NCBI RefSeq assembly: GCF_902859585.1
Contig: NZ_CADIJM010000004.1
Location: 62,001 to 126,000 of the forward strand
Direction: 5' to 3'
DNA: 64,000 bases
From: Achromobacter animicus
Lineage (GTDB): Bacteria > Pseudomonadota > Gammaproteobacteria > Burkholderiales > Burkholderiaceae_B
Below are positions 8,314 to 19,612 of the stretch, piece after piece. The notes under the pieces are model-generated. The model had not been told where the DNA came from. It saw only the letters and a program-made list of their open reading frames with translations, and ran no database searches. The translations under genes were made by a program, and so were the position numbers. How positions within the stretch are numbered: the first letter of the stretch is position 1; each line of letters opens with the position of its first letter.

Positions 8314-8712
8314 TCAGTCGAGCATCGCTTCCGCTTCGATCTCGATCAACCATTCCGGCAGCGACAGCCCGCTGACGATGATCCAGGAGGACGCCGGCGG
8401 ATCGACCTTGAAGCGGTCCCGCAACGCCTGCGCCACGACTTCCTGTTCGGTGCTGACCGAATCGCAGATGTAGATACGCAGCATGATGACCTGCGACAAG
8501 CTGCCGCCGGCCGCCGCCAGCACGCGCTCGATGTTGTCCAGCGCGGCCTCGGTTTGCACCTGAAGCCCCGGACCGACCGTCTTCTCATCGGCGTCCACGC
8601 CGACCTGGCCGGACAGCAGCATACGGCGCTGCCCAGTCACGATTACCGCCTGGCTGAATCCGTACTGCACGGAATTGAATACCGTATCGGGATTGACGAC
8701 GATTCGGGACAT
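8314..8712 (-). CDS. Rid-family protein lacking the catalytic arginine
   Basis: A 132-residue YjgF/Rid-fold protein (MLLSGQVGVDADEKTVG, AALDNIERVLAAAGGSLSQV, EWLIEIEAEAM). The segment that should carry the catalytic Arg reads PPASSWIIV, so the position aligned with Arg105 is S108. Rid subgroups without this Arg are not known as enamine deaminases. The start at 8712 follows AGGAG at 7 nt, so the longer open frame is rejected. It lies beside the LysR-DSD1-RidA genes on the opposite strand from LysR. A ligand-binding or different hydrolase role is possible. Confidence 0.85.
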   Translation of the reverse strand: MSRIVVNPDTVFNSVQYGFSQAVIVTGQRRMLLSGQVGVDADEKTVGPGLQVQTEAALDNIERVLAAAGGSLSQVIMLRIYICDSVSTEQEVVAQALRDRFKVDPPASSWIIVSGLSLPEWLIEIEAEAMLD

Positions 8713-8869
8713 GAGAATCTCCTGGGCAAGACGGCGCTGGGCGGCCGGCCATTCTATCAACCAGGCATGCGTCGGCACACGAGCGCTGCGCTGAATCGAC
8801 CAAACGCGGTATGGATGCGCGGCACGGCGTTTGCTACGCTGGCTCATCTGTTCAGCCAGGGTGATGGCC

Positions 8870-9178
8870 ATGAGCGAGAAGATTCGAGTCCTGTGCATTC
8901 AACCCGCTTCTGCATCCGCGCGTTTCGCGTTTTTGTTGATCGCGCTGAAGTGGTCGATGGGTGCAACCCCCCGGCCGTCCCGGCTGCAGATCGGGCCGCA
9001 TGATCTGGCGCCCGAAGGGTCGGAAGGCGCGTTCTGGCAGTTTGCGCTTCGTCACGCCTTTTCAAGCCAATCCATTCTTGTCACGCGAGGCGACCACTGG
9101 GATGTGGCGGCATCGGTGGACGGCGACGAGGTCCGCGCGTTTGGCAGGACCTTTGCGTTGAGGCAGTGCCTTTTTTGA
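8870..9178 (+). CDS. Hypothetical protein, doubtful
   Basis: A 102-residue frame beginning MSEKIRVLCIQ. The ATG at 8870 has AGGG at about 8-nt spacing; another in-frame ATG lies 6 bases upstream. No recognised family. The segment EGSEGAFWQFALRHAF followed by RGDHWDVAASVDGDEVRAF looks protein-like, while the first third is compositionally odd. It may be a small orphan gene or a remnant of one. An overlapping minus-strand frame exists here but has no ribosome-binding site. Confidence 0.4.
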   Translation: MSEKIRVLCIQPASASARFAFLLIALKWSMGATPRPSRLQIGPHDLAPEGSEGAFWQFALRHAFSSQSILVTRGDHWDVAASVDGDEVRAFGRTFALRQCLF

Positions 9179-9188
9179 ACCGCGCACC

Positions 9189-9446
9189 TCAGGCGTCTGC
9201 AGGCGCCTTGCGGTGATAGGCAGCCAGTTCCTCGGCCGTCCAGCGCTGGCGCGCCTCGTCCTGACAGCAGGTCCGATACACCAGCGCGCCCACGTCCAGA
9301 AAGCGCTTCACATCGGCTTCCGTGAGCTTACCCTGCACCTGCATAAGGCAGTCCGCAAGGGTTGAAAGCACGCCGTCCCACCCGTCGAATCTGCCCGGCG
9401 ACACCGGCAACGTGATCATGCGCGCCATCATTTCACTATGGTCCAT
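9189..9446 (-). CDS. Hypothetical small protein
   Basis: 85 residues starting MDHSEMMARMITLPVS; the ATG at 9446 follows GGAG at 8 nt. The body looks helical (GVLSTLADCLMQVQ, EADVKRFLDVGALVY) and ends WTAEELAAYHRKAPADA. It has no signal peptide and no recognised domain. The upstream extension of the frame is not supported. The 200 bp between this gene start and the PqiB-like gene hold nothing I can name. Confidence 0.6.
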   Translation of the reverse strand: MDHSEMMARMITLPVSPGRFDGWDGVLSTLADCLMQVQGKLTEADVKRFLDVGALVYRTCCQDEARQRWTAEELAAYHRKAPADA

Positions 9447-9642
9447 GCTGAGTCTCCGCTCTGACGGGGAGCCGCTCGGTCCGCAACCCACCGGCGCCCC
9501 GGCGTCATACAGCAAGTGGCGTTCCCGATGCAAACCGGTGTCAGACACCAAGGGTGGCCGCCCACACTTTGATGCGGCAGGTGGTCCGCGGGTATTGGAC
9601 ACCTGCGGGCCAGGAAACACGATGCAAGGCTGCTTACGCCGA

Positions 9643-11292
9643 TCACCGTGCCGTCGACCGGCTCGTCACCGGATCCGGCGCGCGCCCCCGCAGCAGTGAC
9701 CCCGGGTGAGCCTGCAGGTAGTCTGCCAACTCCCGTAGCGACCTCGCCGTGCGCGCCAGTTCCTGCAGCAATGCGCTCGTGTTGACGGGCAGGCCGGCAT
9801 CGGGGCTGAGCAGCCCACCGACGGCGGCGAGCGACCGGCTTGCCTGGCGCAACGTCGCGGTCGCCTCGGGCGCAAGCTGTGTGTCCAGCCGCTTCACCAG
9901 CTTGGACGTGCCCTGCAGCAGGTTATTGAGTTCAGCGCCCAGACCTTCAAAGGGAATCCTGTCCAGCTTGGTCAGGATGCTGTTGATCTGCAGCTGCAAC
10001 TGGTCCAGATTGTTCGGCACCGTGGGAATGAAAGGCGCCTCCTCCATCTTGAACGTCACGGGCTCGGCGTCCGGGAAGACCGCAAAGGCGACATACAACT
10101 GGCCTGTCAGGAGATTGCCGATGCGCAACTGCGCCCGTAATCCCTGGTCGATCAAGGCCGCCATCAGCTTGCCGCTGGGATGCGTGACCGTAGAGCCCGA
10201 AAACTCCTTGATTTCTTCAAACGTCTTGGCGCCCAGCCGTTCCGGATAGAGGGTGGCATCCACCAGAGCATAGAACTGCTGCGTGGTGCGATCGAGTTCC
10301 AGTCCGATGGCATCCACCTGCCCGACCGACGCGCCAAACGCGTCGATGGGCGCGCCCACGGACAGTCCGCGCACCGATTGGTCGAACCGCATGCGGATGC
10401 GCAGCGGCGTGCCGTCCGGCTGCGCGCGCGCCGCGGTCTCCGAGGGGTAGATGACGAACGCGGCGTCCGGCTTGGCTGCGGTGTGTAAACGGGTCTCGAC
10501 CGAGTCGAAGGCGACGCCGCCCACGATCACCGACACCAACGATTGAGACCGCACTTGCAGCCCGCCTGCGTCCACCGAGAAGTCCACCCCGCTGGCGTTC
10601 CAGAAACGCGTGCCTTCGTTGACGAAGGCGTCGTTGGGCGCATCGACAAACACCTGGATATCGACGCCCTGGCCGGTGGCATCGAGGCGATAGCTCACCA
10701 CCTGCCCTACTGCAATGCGCCGGAAATAGACGGGCGATCCAATGTCCAGCGAACCGAGGTCCTGGCCCTTGAGGGTGAAGCGCTTGCCCGGCCTGTCCTG
10801 CGTCACCTCGGGCGGGATTTCCAGACCGACGAAAGCGAACTTGGTCGCCTTGCGCGGATCGCTGTCGCCATTACGGCCGGCGGGATCCAGGCCGATGTAG
10901 GCGCCGGACAGCAACGTGTTCAGGCCTGAAACGCCACTGAGCGTCAGGCGCGGCCGCACCACCCAGAACACGGTGCCCTCCTGCAAGAGCCCAGCCGCGT
11001 CCTTGTTGAGCTGCACCGTCGCAATCACGCCGGTCCGGTCCTCGTTGAGCGCCACACGCTGGACTGTGCCGACGTTGACTTCCTTGTACCGCACCTGTGT
11101 CTTGCCGGCCTCCAGCCCTTCCGCCGTCTGGAAGCTGATCGTGGCCTCGGGCCCTGCGTCCATCCAGACTTTCAGCACCAGCAGCAGGCCGCCCAGCGCC
11201 GCAACAATAGGCACCAGCCAGATCCAGGAAAACCGCCGTCTGCGGCCGGCGGGCGGCGGCTTGTGTGCGACAGCAGGAGCAGTCTCGGGCAT
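9643..11292 (-). CDS. pqiB: PqiB-like intermembrane transport protein (three MCE domains)
   Basis: 549 residues: one N-terminal transmembrane helix (~20-42), then three MCE/MlaD domains in a row, and a C-terminal helical region (NNLDQLQLQINSILTKLDRIP and later helices). This is the PqiB/YebT architecture. MCE proteins form hexameric rings or tubes that carry phospholipids between inner and outer membrane. Start choice: ATGs at 11301 and 11292; AAGG touches the first but is 9 nt from the second, so 11292 is used. No pqiA or pqiC gene is adjacent, so any membrane partner must be encoded elsewhere. Confidence 0.88.
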   Translation of the reverse strand: MPETAPAVAHKPPPAGRRRRFSWIWLVPIVAALGGLLLVLKVWMDAGPEATISFQTAEGLEAGKTQVRYKEVNVGTVQRVALNEDRTGVIATVQLNKDAAGLLQEGTVFWVVRPRLTLSGVSGLNTLLSGAYIGLDPAGRNGDSDPRKATKFAFVGLEIPPEVTQDRPGKRFTLKGQDLGSLDIGSPVYFRRIAVGQVVSYRLDATGQGVDIQVFVDAPNDAFVNEGTRFWNASGVDFSVDAGGLQVRSQSLVSVIVGGVAFDSVETRLHTAAKPDAAFVIYPSETAARAQPDGTPLRIRMRFDQSVRGLSVGAPIDAFGASVGQVDAIGLELDRTTQQFYALVDATLYPERLGAKTFEEIKEFSGSTVTHPSGKLMAALIDQGLRAQLRIGNLLTGQLYVAFAVFPDAEPVTFKMEEAPFIPTVPNNLDQLQLQINSILTKLDRIPFEGLGAELNNLLQGTSKLVKRLDTQLAPEATATLRQASRSLAAVGGLLSPDAGLPVNTSALLQELARTARSLRELADYLQAHPGSLLRGRAPDPVTSRSTAR

Positions 11293-11453
11293 TGAAGGCA
11301 TCCTTCGTGAGCACGCGTCTGGACTCTGGGTGCAATCCCGATAAAGCGTCGCGCCGGGCGGTCCGCCGCGCAACAAGGGTATTCCCCACGTTCCGGCCTG
11401 CCCGCTGCGCCAATAGCGAGTAGGATAGCCATCCCAACAAACAGGAAAGATCC

Positions 11454-11939
11454 GTGAATATCGAAATTCGTCCTGCCGCACCGTCGGACGCGGCCCAGAT
11501 CCATGCCTTCATTACCGAACTGGCCGTCTATGAACGCGCTGCGCATGAGGTGATCGCCAGCGCCGACGACGTCGAACGTACCTTGTTTGCCGAAGGCGCC
11601 CCCGCCCGGGCGTTGATGTGCCTGCTGGACGGCAAGGCCATTGGCTACGCCGTCTATTTCTACAGCTACTCCACCTGGCTCGGAAAAAACGGAATCTATC
11701 TCGAGGACCTGTACGTCACGCCCGAGCACCGTGGAATCGGCGCGGGACGCGACCTGCTGCGCCATCTGGCACGCGAGGCCGTGGCGAACGGCTGCGGACG
11801 GCTCGAGTGGAGTGTGCTGGACTGGAATCAGCCCGCCATCGACTTCTATCAATCCATCGGCGCGCTGCCGCAGGATGAGTGGGTGCGCTATCGGATGGCC
11901 GGCGACGCGTTGGTCAACTTTGCCGAGGGCCGCCGCTAG
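11454..11939 (+). CDS. GNAT-family N-acetyltransferase
   Basis: 161 residues with the acetyl-CoA-binding motif A in LEDLYVTPEHRGIGAGRDLLRHLA (Q/R-x-x-G-x-G/A type, ~residues 83-105) and motif B in LDWNQPAIDFYQSIGA. Length and the LYVTPEHRGxGxG pattern are like the diamine/spermidine acetyltransferase-like subgroup, but the substrate is unknown. Divergent from the PqiB-like gene. Confidence 0.9.
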   Translation: MNIEIRPAAPSDAAQIHAFITELAVYERAAHEVIASADDVERTLFAEGAPARALMCLLDGKAIGYAVYFYSYSTWLGKNGIYLEDLYVTPEHRGIGAGRDLLRHLAREAVANGCGRLEWSVLDWNQPAIDFYQSIGALPQDEWVRYRMAGDALVNFAEGRR

Positions 11940-11953
11940 GGCAGCCGCACCGG

Positions 11954-12262
11954 TTAGAACTCCGGCAGGTCGAACAGCGTGTGCAAGGTGGAACTGGGCA
12001 CCGGCACCGATGCAAGGTGTTCGCGCCCGCCGGCGTCCACCAGCACACGCACCGCGCGCGAAGCGACGGTGAGGCCGTCGACACTGATCGCGGTCTCGAC
12101 CTCGGCGCCTTCCTTGATGAGTTCAATGACTTCGGCGGCTGCGGCCGTCGTGGGCTCCGAGATCCAGCCGGGAACGCCGCGCACGGCCTGCCCCCAACGC
12201 ACGTAGGCGATATGGCCACTTCCGGCCTCTTTGCGCACGGCGACGATCACATACAAAGACAT
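11954..12262 (-). CDS. Hypothetical protein, possibly DUF3892-like
   Basis: 102 residues starting MSLYVIVAVRKEAGSGHIAYV; the ATG at 12262 follows GGGAGG at 6 nt. The N-terminal strand pattern followed by a helix EVIELIKEGAEVET resembles small DUF3892-type proteins, but I cannot confirm this by eye. Soluble and cytoplasmic. Convergent with the GNAT gene, 14 bp between stops. Confidence 0.65.
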   Translation of the reverse strand: MSLYVIVAVRKEAGSGHIAYVRWGQAVRGVPGWISEPTTAAAAEVIELIKEGAEVETAISVDGLTVASRAVRVLVDAGGREHLASVPVPSSTLHTLFDLPEF

Positions 12263-12330
12263 CCAGGCCTCCCTAATGTTTGGCCTGGATCGTATAACAG
12301 CTTGGCGGCCGTGTGATGACCGCAAGCGCG

Positions 12331-13254
<924 letters not shown>

Positions 13255-13324
13255 TCATCTGACCGGCCCCATTTTCAGCTCACAGCGGCTCTGAAGTGAT
13301 CCCCCGCGCCGCGTTTCCGCCCTG

Positions 13325-14038
13325 TCAGGCGCGTTCGATCGCCGGGTCGCTGACCAGCCGGTAGGCCACCGCGCCGATGACCGCGCCGACGATTGGCGCC
13401 AGCCAGAACAGCCACAACTGTTCCAACGCCCAGCCCCCCACGAACAGCGCCGGTCCGGTCGAGCGTGCCGGGTTCACCGACGTGTTGGTGACCGGGATGC
13501 TGATGAGGTGAATGAGGGTCAGCGCAAAGCCAATGGGAATGGCCGCAAAGCCGGCCGGCGCCCGCCTGCTGGTGGCGCCGAGAATCACGAAGATAAAGCC
13601 GGCCGTCAGCACCACTTCGGTCACCATCGCGGCCAGCAGCGTGTACTTGCCCGGTGAATAGGCGCCATAGCCATTGGCGGCGAAGTGGCTGGCCCTCAGG
13701 TCGAAACCCAGCTTGCCGTTGGCGATGCAGGCCAGGACCGCCGCAGCGGCGATGGCGCCCAGGACCTGAACGATGACGTACGGCAGGATTTCTCGGGCGG
13801 GGAAGCGTCCGCCGGCCACCAGGCCGACTGTGACAGCAGGATTGAAGTGCCCGCCAGATATATGGCCCACAGCGAAGACCATCGTCAGGACGGTCAGGCC
13901 GAACGCCAGCGCAACGCCCGCGAATCCGATGCCCAGTTGGGGAAAACCGGCGGCAAGCACCGCCGCGCCGCAACCGCCCAGCACCAGCCAGAAGGTGCCG
14001 AAGAACTCTGCGCCGCAACGCTTGGGTAGTGAATACAT
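13325..14038 (-). CDS. aqpZ: Aquaporin Z
   Basis: About 237 residues, six membrane spans with two NPA boxes ([11 protein letters not shown] and [12 protein letters not shown]). The water-selective filter residues F (VFAVGH helix), H (LIHLISIPV), T and R (NPAR) are all present, which points to a water channel rather than a glycerol facilitator. Start: ATGs at 14044 and 14038; GAGGG touches the first and is 6 nt from the second, so 14038 is chosen. Single gene, upstream of nothing obvious. Confidence 0.95.
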   Translation of the reverse strand: MYSLPKRCGAEFFGTFWLVLGGCGAAVLAAGFPQLGIGFAGVALAFGLTVLTMVFAVGHISGGHFNPAVTVGLVAGGRFPAREILPYVIVQVLGAIAAAAVLACIANGKLGFDLRASHFAANGYGAYSPGKYTLLAAMVTEVVLTAGFIFVILGATSRRAPAGFAAIPIGFALTLIHLISIPVTNTSVNPARSTGPALFVGGWALEQLWLFWLAPIVGAVIGAVAYRLVSDPAIERA

Positions 14039-14300
14039 GTCCATCCCTCAGTAACGAAAGCCCTAAGGTATCGGCAAGCGCGCGAGGCAATATTCAAGAA
14101 TCGAAAATCTTGACGATTCTTGTACGCCGGCGCGTCAGGCGTGACGCTGCTCGACAACATAGCCGGGGCGCACGCCGCTTGGGATCGTTCGGATGGCGGA
14201 TGGGACTGCATTCGCTGGCTGGGTTGGCGGGCGCGATTTCGTTGGCGGAAACAAACAGCGGATGCTAATTTCAGCGGGACGCCTTCGCCGGAGGATCACC

Positions 14301-14582
14301 GTGAAACTGCTGCTCGCCTTTGTTCCCTTCATCACCTTTGCGCTGTTGGAGCACCGGGTCGGCACCCACGCCGCGCTCGTGGCCGCCCGCCCGGCGTTCC
14401 GGCGCACCGCGGAACGGATCGCGTGGGCTTGGGCAGGCGCGTTCGTCGTCATCGTGCTGGCGGATCTGGCGATGATGTACGTGCCGGCTTTCACCACCAC
14501 CGTGGGCACGGTGGTCATCCTGGCGGCGCTTGGCGCAGCGGCCTGGTTCACGGCGTCGTTGCCCAAAGCGGCTCGGCGGTAA
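14301..14582 (+). CDS. Small three-span membrane protein, unknown
   Basis: 93 residues from a GTG at 14301 that follows GGAGG at 6-nt spacing, much better than the upstream in-frame ATGs. Hydrophobic segments at roughly residues 3-17, 38-58 and 63-85. It ends in a basic tail (PKAARR). No family recognised. It lies alone and is convergent with the photoreceptor gene. Confidence 0.65.
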   Translation: MKLLLAFVPFITFALLEHRVGTHAALVAARPAFRRTAERIAWAWAGAFVVIVLADLAMMYVPAFTTTVGTVVILAALGAAAWFTASLPKAARR

Positions 14583-14602
14583 AGTGCGCTGTCTGAGACG
14601 AA

Positions 14603-15823
14603 TCAGTCCAGCCGGACGCGTTCAGGCCACTGCACTTCAGGAACGGCATTGAGCGCCGGTTTGGCAAACAGATAGCCCTGGAACCGCTCGATTCCAGCAG
14701 CCTGCAACCAGCACCATTCCTCGATCCGCTCCACGCCTTCGGCGACAGGCGTGATGCCCATTGCGCTGCACGTGCGGGCAATGCCGCAGACGATTGCCTG
14801 GCGCGGTCCGTCCTGATGAATGTTCTGAATGAGCTGGCGGTCGATCTTGAGCTTGTCCGGCTGAAACTCGGCCAGCAGCGACAGGCCCGCATAGCCTGCC
14901 CCGAAATCATCGATCGCAACGCCGATGCCGGCGCGGCGCAGCCGTTCGATCGCATCCCTGAAGGCTCGCGGCCGCTCGATCGCTTCCTGTTCGGTGATTT
15001 CGACGATCACATGCTGTGGCAACAGCGCGCACGCCGCAATCTGATCCACCAGGCGGTCGACCGCGGCCGGATCCTCAATCAGTGACATGGGCAACAGATT
15101 GACCGACAGCTTTACATCGGTCAGGCCCAGCCGCCGCGCCAGCTCGAATGCCGAGGCCTTGGATTCCAGATCCACGCGATAACGGTCCGCGGGATCCAGG
15201 CTGGCAAACAATTGTTCCGGCGATCCGCCCGATTGACCGCGGATCAGGAATTCAAGGGAGGTGATCTCGCGCCGCAGGGGATCGACGATGGGTTGCAGCG
15301 CAAAGGGATACGGCCGCGCAGGCGCTGCGGGATCTTCCTGCGCCAAAGGAACACCGCTGGCCGCAAACCGCCAGTTGGCCGCGTCGTCGCCTTCGACGAT
15401 ATGGTCCGTGCCATGCGCATCGGCATACCAGCCAAGAATCTTTACCACCCGGTCGTCACCGCCCGGCCAGCGCCCCGGCTTTTTCATCTTGGCCAGAATG
15501 CGCGCGGAAACCTGTTGGGGATCGAGCGCTCGCAGGTCAAGCAGCGCCATCGCATCCCCCCCAAACCGGCGGGTAGGCCCGTGATCCTGCATGAGCAGCA
15601 CGACGTTCTTGTGGGCATCGTCGCGCCGGATGGCATCGAATATCAGGTTGACCGCCTCGTCGGGGCCTTCCAGCAACTGGACGAAATGAACGCCGTCAAA
15701 GAGCAATATGCCGGTCACCTGCAGGGCGGCGTTGCGAGCTCGGGCGGGCGTCAGCAGGTCGGTCAGATCCTGCGCGTTCATCGAAGTGACAGCACGGCTG
15801 CGGTATATCAGTGTCGATAGCAT
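14603..15823 (-). CDS. BLUF-EAL blue-light-regulated c-di-GMP phosphodiesterase
   Basis: 406 residues: N-terminal BLUF flavin domain (~1-95) and C-terminal EAL domain (~165-400). BLUF residues Y7, N31 and Q49, which form the flavin hydrogen-bond switch, are present. In the EAL domain the metal and catalytic residues are all seen: E in SLEFLIRG, N in VNLLP, E in VEITEQ, DD in IDDFGAGY, K in DKLKID, E in AEGVE and Q in FQGYLFAKP. So it should hydrolyse c-di-GMP, like Klebsiella BlrP1 and unlike the degenerate E. coli BluF. It is transcribed alone; no partner regulator lies next to it. Confidence 0.93.
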   Translation of the reverse strand: MLSTLIYRSRAVTSMNAQDLTDLLTPARARNAALQVTGILLFDGVHFVQLLEGPDEAVNLIFDAIRRDDAHKNVVLLMQDHGPTRRFGGDAMALLDLRALDPQQVSARILAKMKKPGRWPGGDDRVVKILGWYADAHGTDHIVEGDDAANWRFAASGVPLAQEDPAAPARPYPFALQPIVDPLRREITSLEFLIRGQSGGSPEQLFASLDPADRYRVDLESKASAFELARRLGLTDVKLSVNLLPMSLIEDPAAVDRLVDQIAACALLPQHVIVEITEQEAIERPRAFRDAIERLRRAGIGVAIDDFGAGYAGLSLLAEFQPDKLKIDRQLIQNIHQDGPRQAIVCGIARTCSAMGITPVAEGVERIEEWCWLQAAGIERFQGYLFAKPALNAVPEVQWPERVRLD

Positions 15824-16200
15824 GGCGTGCTCTATGCAAACGGGTCGGACGGGGAAAGGCTCGCGGCAAGGCCAATGTTCAAGCGAGCAGGCGTGATCTG
15901 TGGGGAATCTGTTCGATCGGGCCGTCACTGCGGCACGTCGATGGATCGGCGGTCAACGCGGCGCATGAATCGCTGCCGACGGACTGCGTGGATGGGGCCA
16001 CGGCTTAATGGCGCCACTGGGTGCCGCTCTGGCCTGGGAATTCCAGAGTGGGTCTGGACAAACCGGCCTGAAAAACTCAGGGAAACCGGCGGGCAACCGG
16101 ACACTTTCCACGAACTGAAGCGGGTTCGGCCTGACCGGCCCAATGATTTTGGAAATGACAGGTTAAAAACCTAAATCATTGAAATCATGGGGGGATTTGG
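15824..16200. other. Gap without gene; nested hairpin downstream of tRNA-Leu
   Basis: No credible gene. AATGATTT (16142-16149) pairs with AAATCATT (16173-16180), and inside it AGGTT pairs with AACCT (16160-16172). This lies about 20 bp beyond the tRNA 3' end in the direction of its transcription and may act as its terminator or processing site. Confidence 0.45.
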
Positions 16201-16287
16201 TGGTGCGAAGGAGGGGACTCGAACCCCTACACCTGTTACGGCGTCAGGACCTAAACCTGGTGCGTCTACCAATTTCGCCACCTTCGC
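16201..16287 (-). tRNA. tRNA-Leu (anticodon UAG)
   Basis: On the minus strand the acceptor stem GCGAAGG pairs with CCTTCGC and CCA is encoded. The anticodon arm CCAGG-TTTAGGT-CCTGA gives UAG. A long variable arm and the T loop GGTTCGAGT complete a class II tRNA of 87 nt. The plus-strand text shows it as GGACTCGAACCCC. Confidence 0.97.
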
Positions 16288-16334
16288 AATAGGCCAAGCC
16301 CGCTATTGTAGCTTGCTTGTTAAAATCTTGCGTC

Positions 16335-17531
16335 ATGAATCCGCGCCTCGATGCCCTACACCCCTACCCGTTCGAAAAACTGCGGGCTTTGCTAGCCTCC
16401 GCCAGCTCGCAACCGGACGGTATTGCGCCCATCAACCTGTCGATCGGCGAGCCCAAACACGCCGCGCCGGAGCGCGTCGCGCAAGCCATCCGCGACAGCA
16501 TGGCCGGGCTGTCGGTCTACCCCTCCACGAAGGGCGATCCGGCATTGCGCCGCGCGATTTCCGAATGGCTGGCGCGCCGCTACAGCATTCCGGCGCCTGA
16601 TGCCGACACGCAGGTGCTGCCGGCCCTGGGATCGCGCGAGGCGCTGTTTGCATTCACCCAGACCGTGATCGATCCGTCGGCGGGTTCGGTGGTGATCTGC
16701 CCCAATCCGTTCTATCAGATCTACGAAGGCGCCACGCTGCTGGCGGGCGCCACGCCCTACTTCGTCAACGCCGATCCGGTGCGCAATTTCGGCAGCGACT
16801 GGAACCAGGTGCCGGACGACATCTGGAAGAAGACGCGCCTGGTGTTCGTGTGTTCGCCGGGCAATCCCGCGGGCAACGTGATGTCGCTGGAAGAATGGAA
16901 AACCCTGTTCGAATTGTCCGACCGCTACGGCTTCGTGATTGCGTCGGACGAGTGCTATTCCGAGATCTACCTGGACGAAGGCGATCCCCCGCTGGGCGGT
17001 TTGCAGGCGGCGCGCCGCCTGGGCCGGGACGACTACCGCAATCTGGTGGCGTTTTCCAGCCTGTCCAAGCGCTCCAACGTGCCGGGCCTGCGCTCCGGGT
17101 TCGTGGCCGGCGATGCCGCGCTGATCGGCCGTTTTCTGCTGTATCGCACGTATCATGGCAGTGCGATGAGCCCGATCGTGTCCGCGGCCAGTATTGCCGC
17201 GTGGACGGACGAGACCCACGTAAAGGAAAACCGGCGCCAGTACCGCGAAAAATTCGATGCGGTCGTGCCCATCCTGCAGAAGGTGCTGGATGTGTCACGG
17301 CCGCAAGCTTCGTTTTATCTGTGGGCGGCAACGCCCGGTTCGGATACGGCGTTCGTGCGCGACCTCTATGGCCGCACCGGTGTTACCGTGCTGCCGGGCA
17401 GTTTCCTGGCACGCGAGGCCCATGGCTTCAATCCGGGCCAGGGACGCATCCGCATCGCCCTGGTGGCGCCTTTGGCCGACTGCGTGCAGGCGGCCGAGCG
17501 CATCGCCCATTTTGTACATACCTCTGTTTGA
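16335..17531 (+). CDS. dapC: Succinyldiaminopimelate transaminase
   Basis: 398-residue fold-type I PLP aminotransferase. The PLP lysine is in FSSLSKRSNVPGLRSGF, with SPGNPAGNV and ASDECYSEIY as other cofactor-site motifs. It transfers an amino group to N-succinyl-2-amino-6-ketopimelate. The direct neighbours are dapD and dapE, the steps on either side, and that context fixes the function among similar aminotransferases. The ATG at 16335 (MNPRLDALHPYPF) is chosen over an earlier frame start. It begins 47 bp after the divergent tRNA. Confidence 0.94.
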   Translation: MNPRLDALHPYPFEKLRALLASASSQPDGIAPINLSIGEPKHAAPERVAQAIRDSMAGLSVYPSTKGDPALRRAISEWLARRYSIPAPDADTQVLPALGSREALFAFTQTVIDPSAGSVVICPNPFYQIYEGATLLAGATPYFVNADPVRNFGSDWNQVPDDIWKKTRLVFVCSPGNPAGNVMSLEEWKTLFELSDRYGFVIASDECYSEIYLDEGDPPLGGLQAARRLGRDDYRNLVAFSSLSKRSNVPGLRSGFVAGDAALIGRFLLYRTYHGSAMSPIVSAASIAAWTDETHVKENRRQYREKFDAVVPILQKVLDVSRPQASFYLWAATPGSDTAFVRDLYGRTGVTVLPGSFLAREAHGFNPGQGRIRIALVAPLADCVQAAERIAHFVHTSV

Positions 17532-17555
17532 CCAACCTTTAAAAGCTGAGCCGAT

Positions 17556-19516
<1,961 letters not shown>

Positions 19517-19526
19517 TGCACGCGCC

Positions 19527-19585
19527 GGCGGGATGCAAGTCCCGCCGCGCGATCTTTTTAGCCCCCCCTGCCGGGGGCGTTTTTC
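19527..19585 (+). terminator. Two successive hairpins after dapE
   Basis: GGCGGGA-TGCAAG-TCCCGCC (19527-19546) is followed 6 bp later by CTTTTT. Then GCCCCC pairs with GGGGGC (19561-19578) followed by GTTTTT. Both look like intrinsic terminators. Since prmB begins 28 bp after, they may only lower read-through. Confidence 0.75.
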
Positions 19586-19612
19586 CGTTTTCCCCCTGGG
19601 GCGGTGAATTGA

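Noticed and set aside
8860-8925. tRNA-like 3' half (GATTCGAGTCCT)
   Set aside because: The T-arm stem does not pair and there is no acceptor stem, D-arm or anticodon arm nearby.
16201-16287. tRNA-Leu as an integration site
   Set aside because: No integrase, no duplicated tRNA 3' end and no composition shift on either side; neighbours are core genes.
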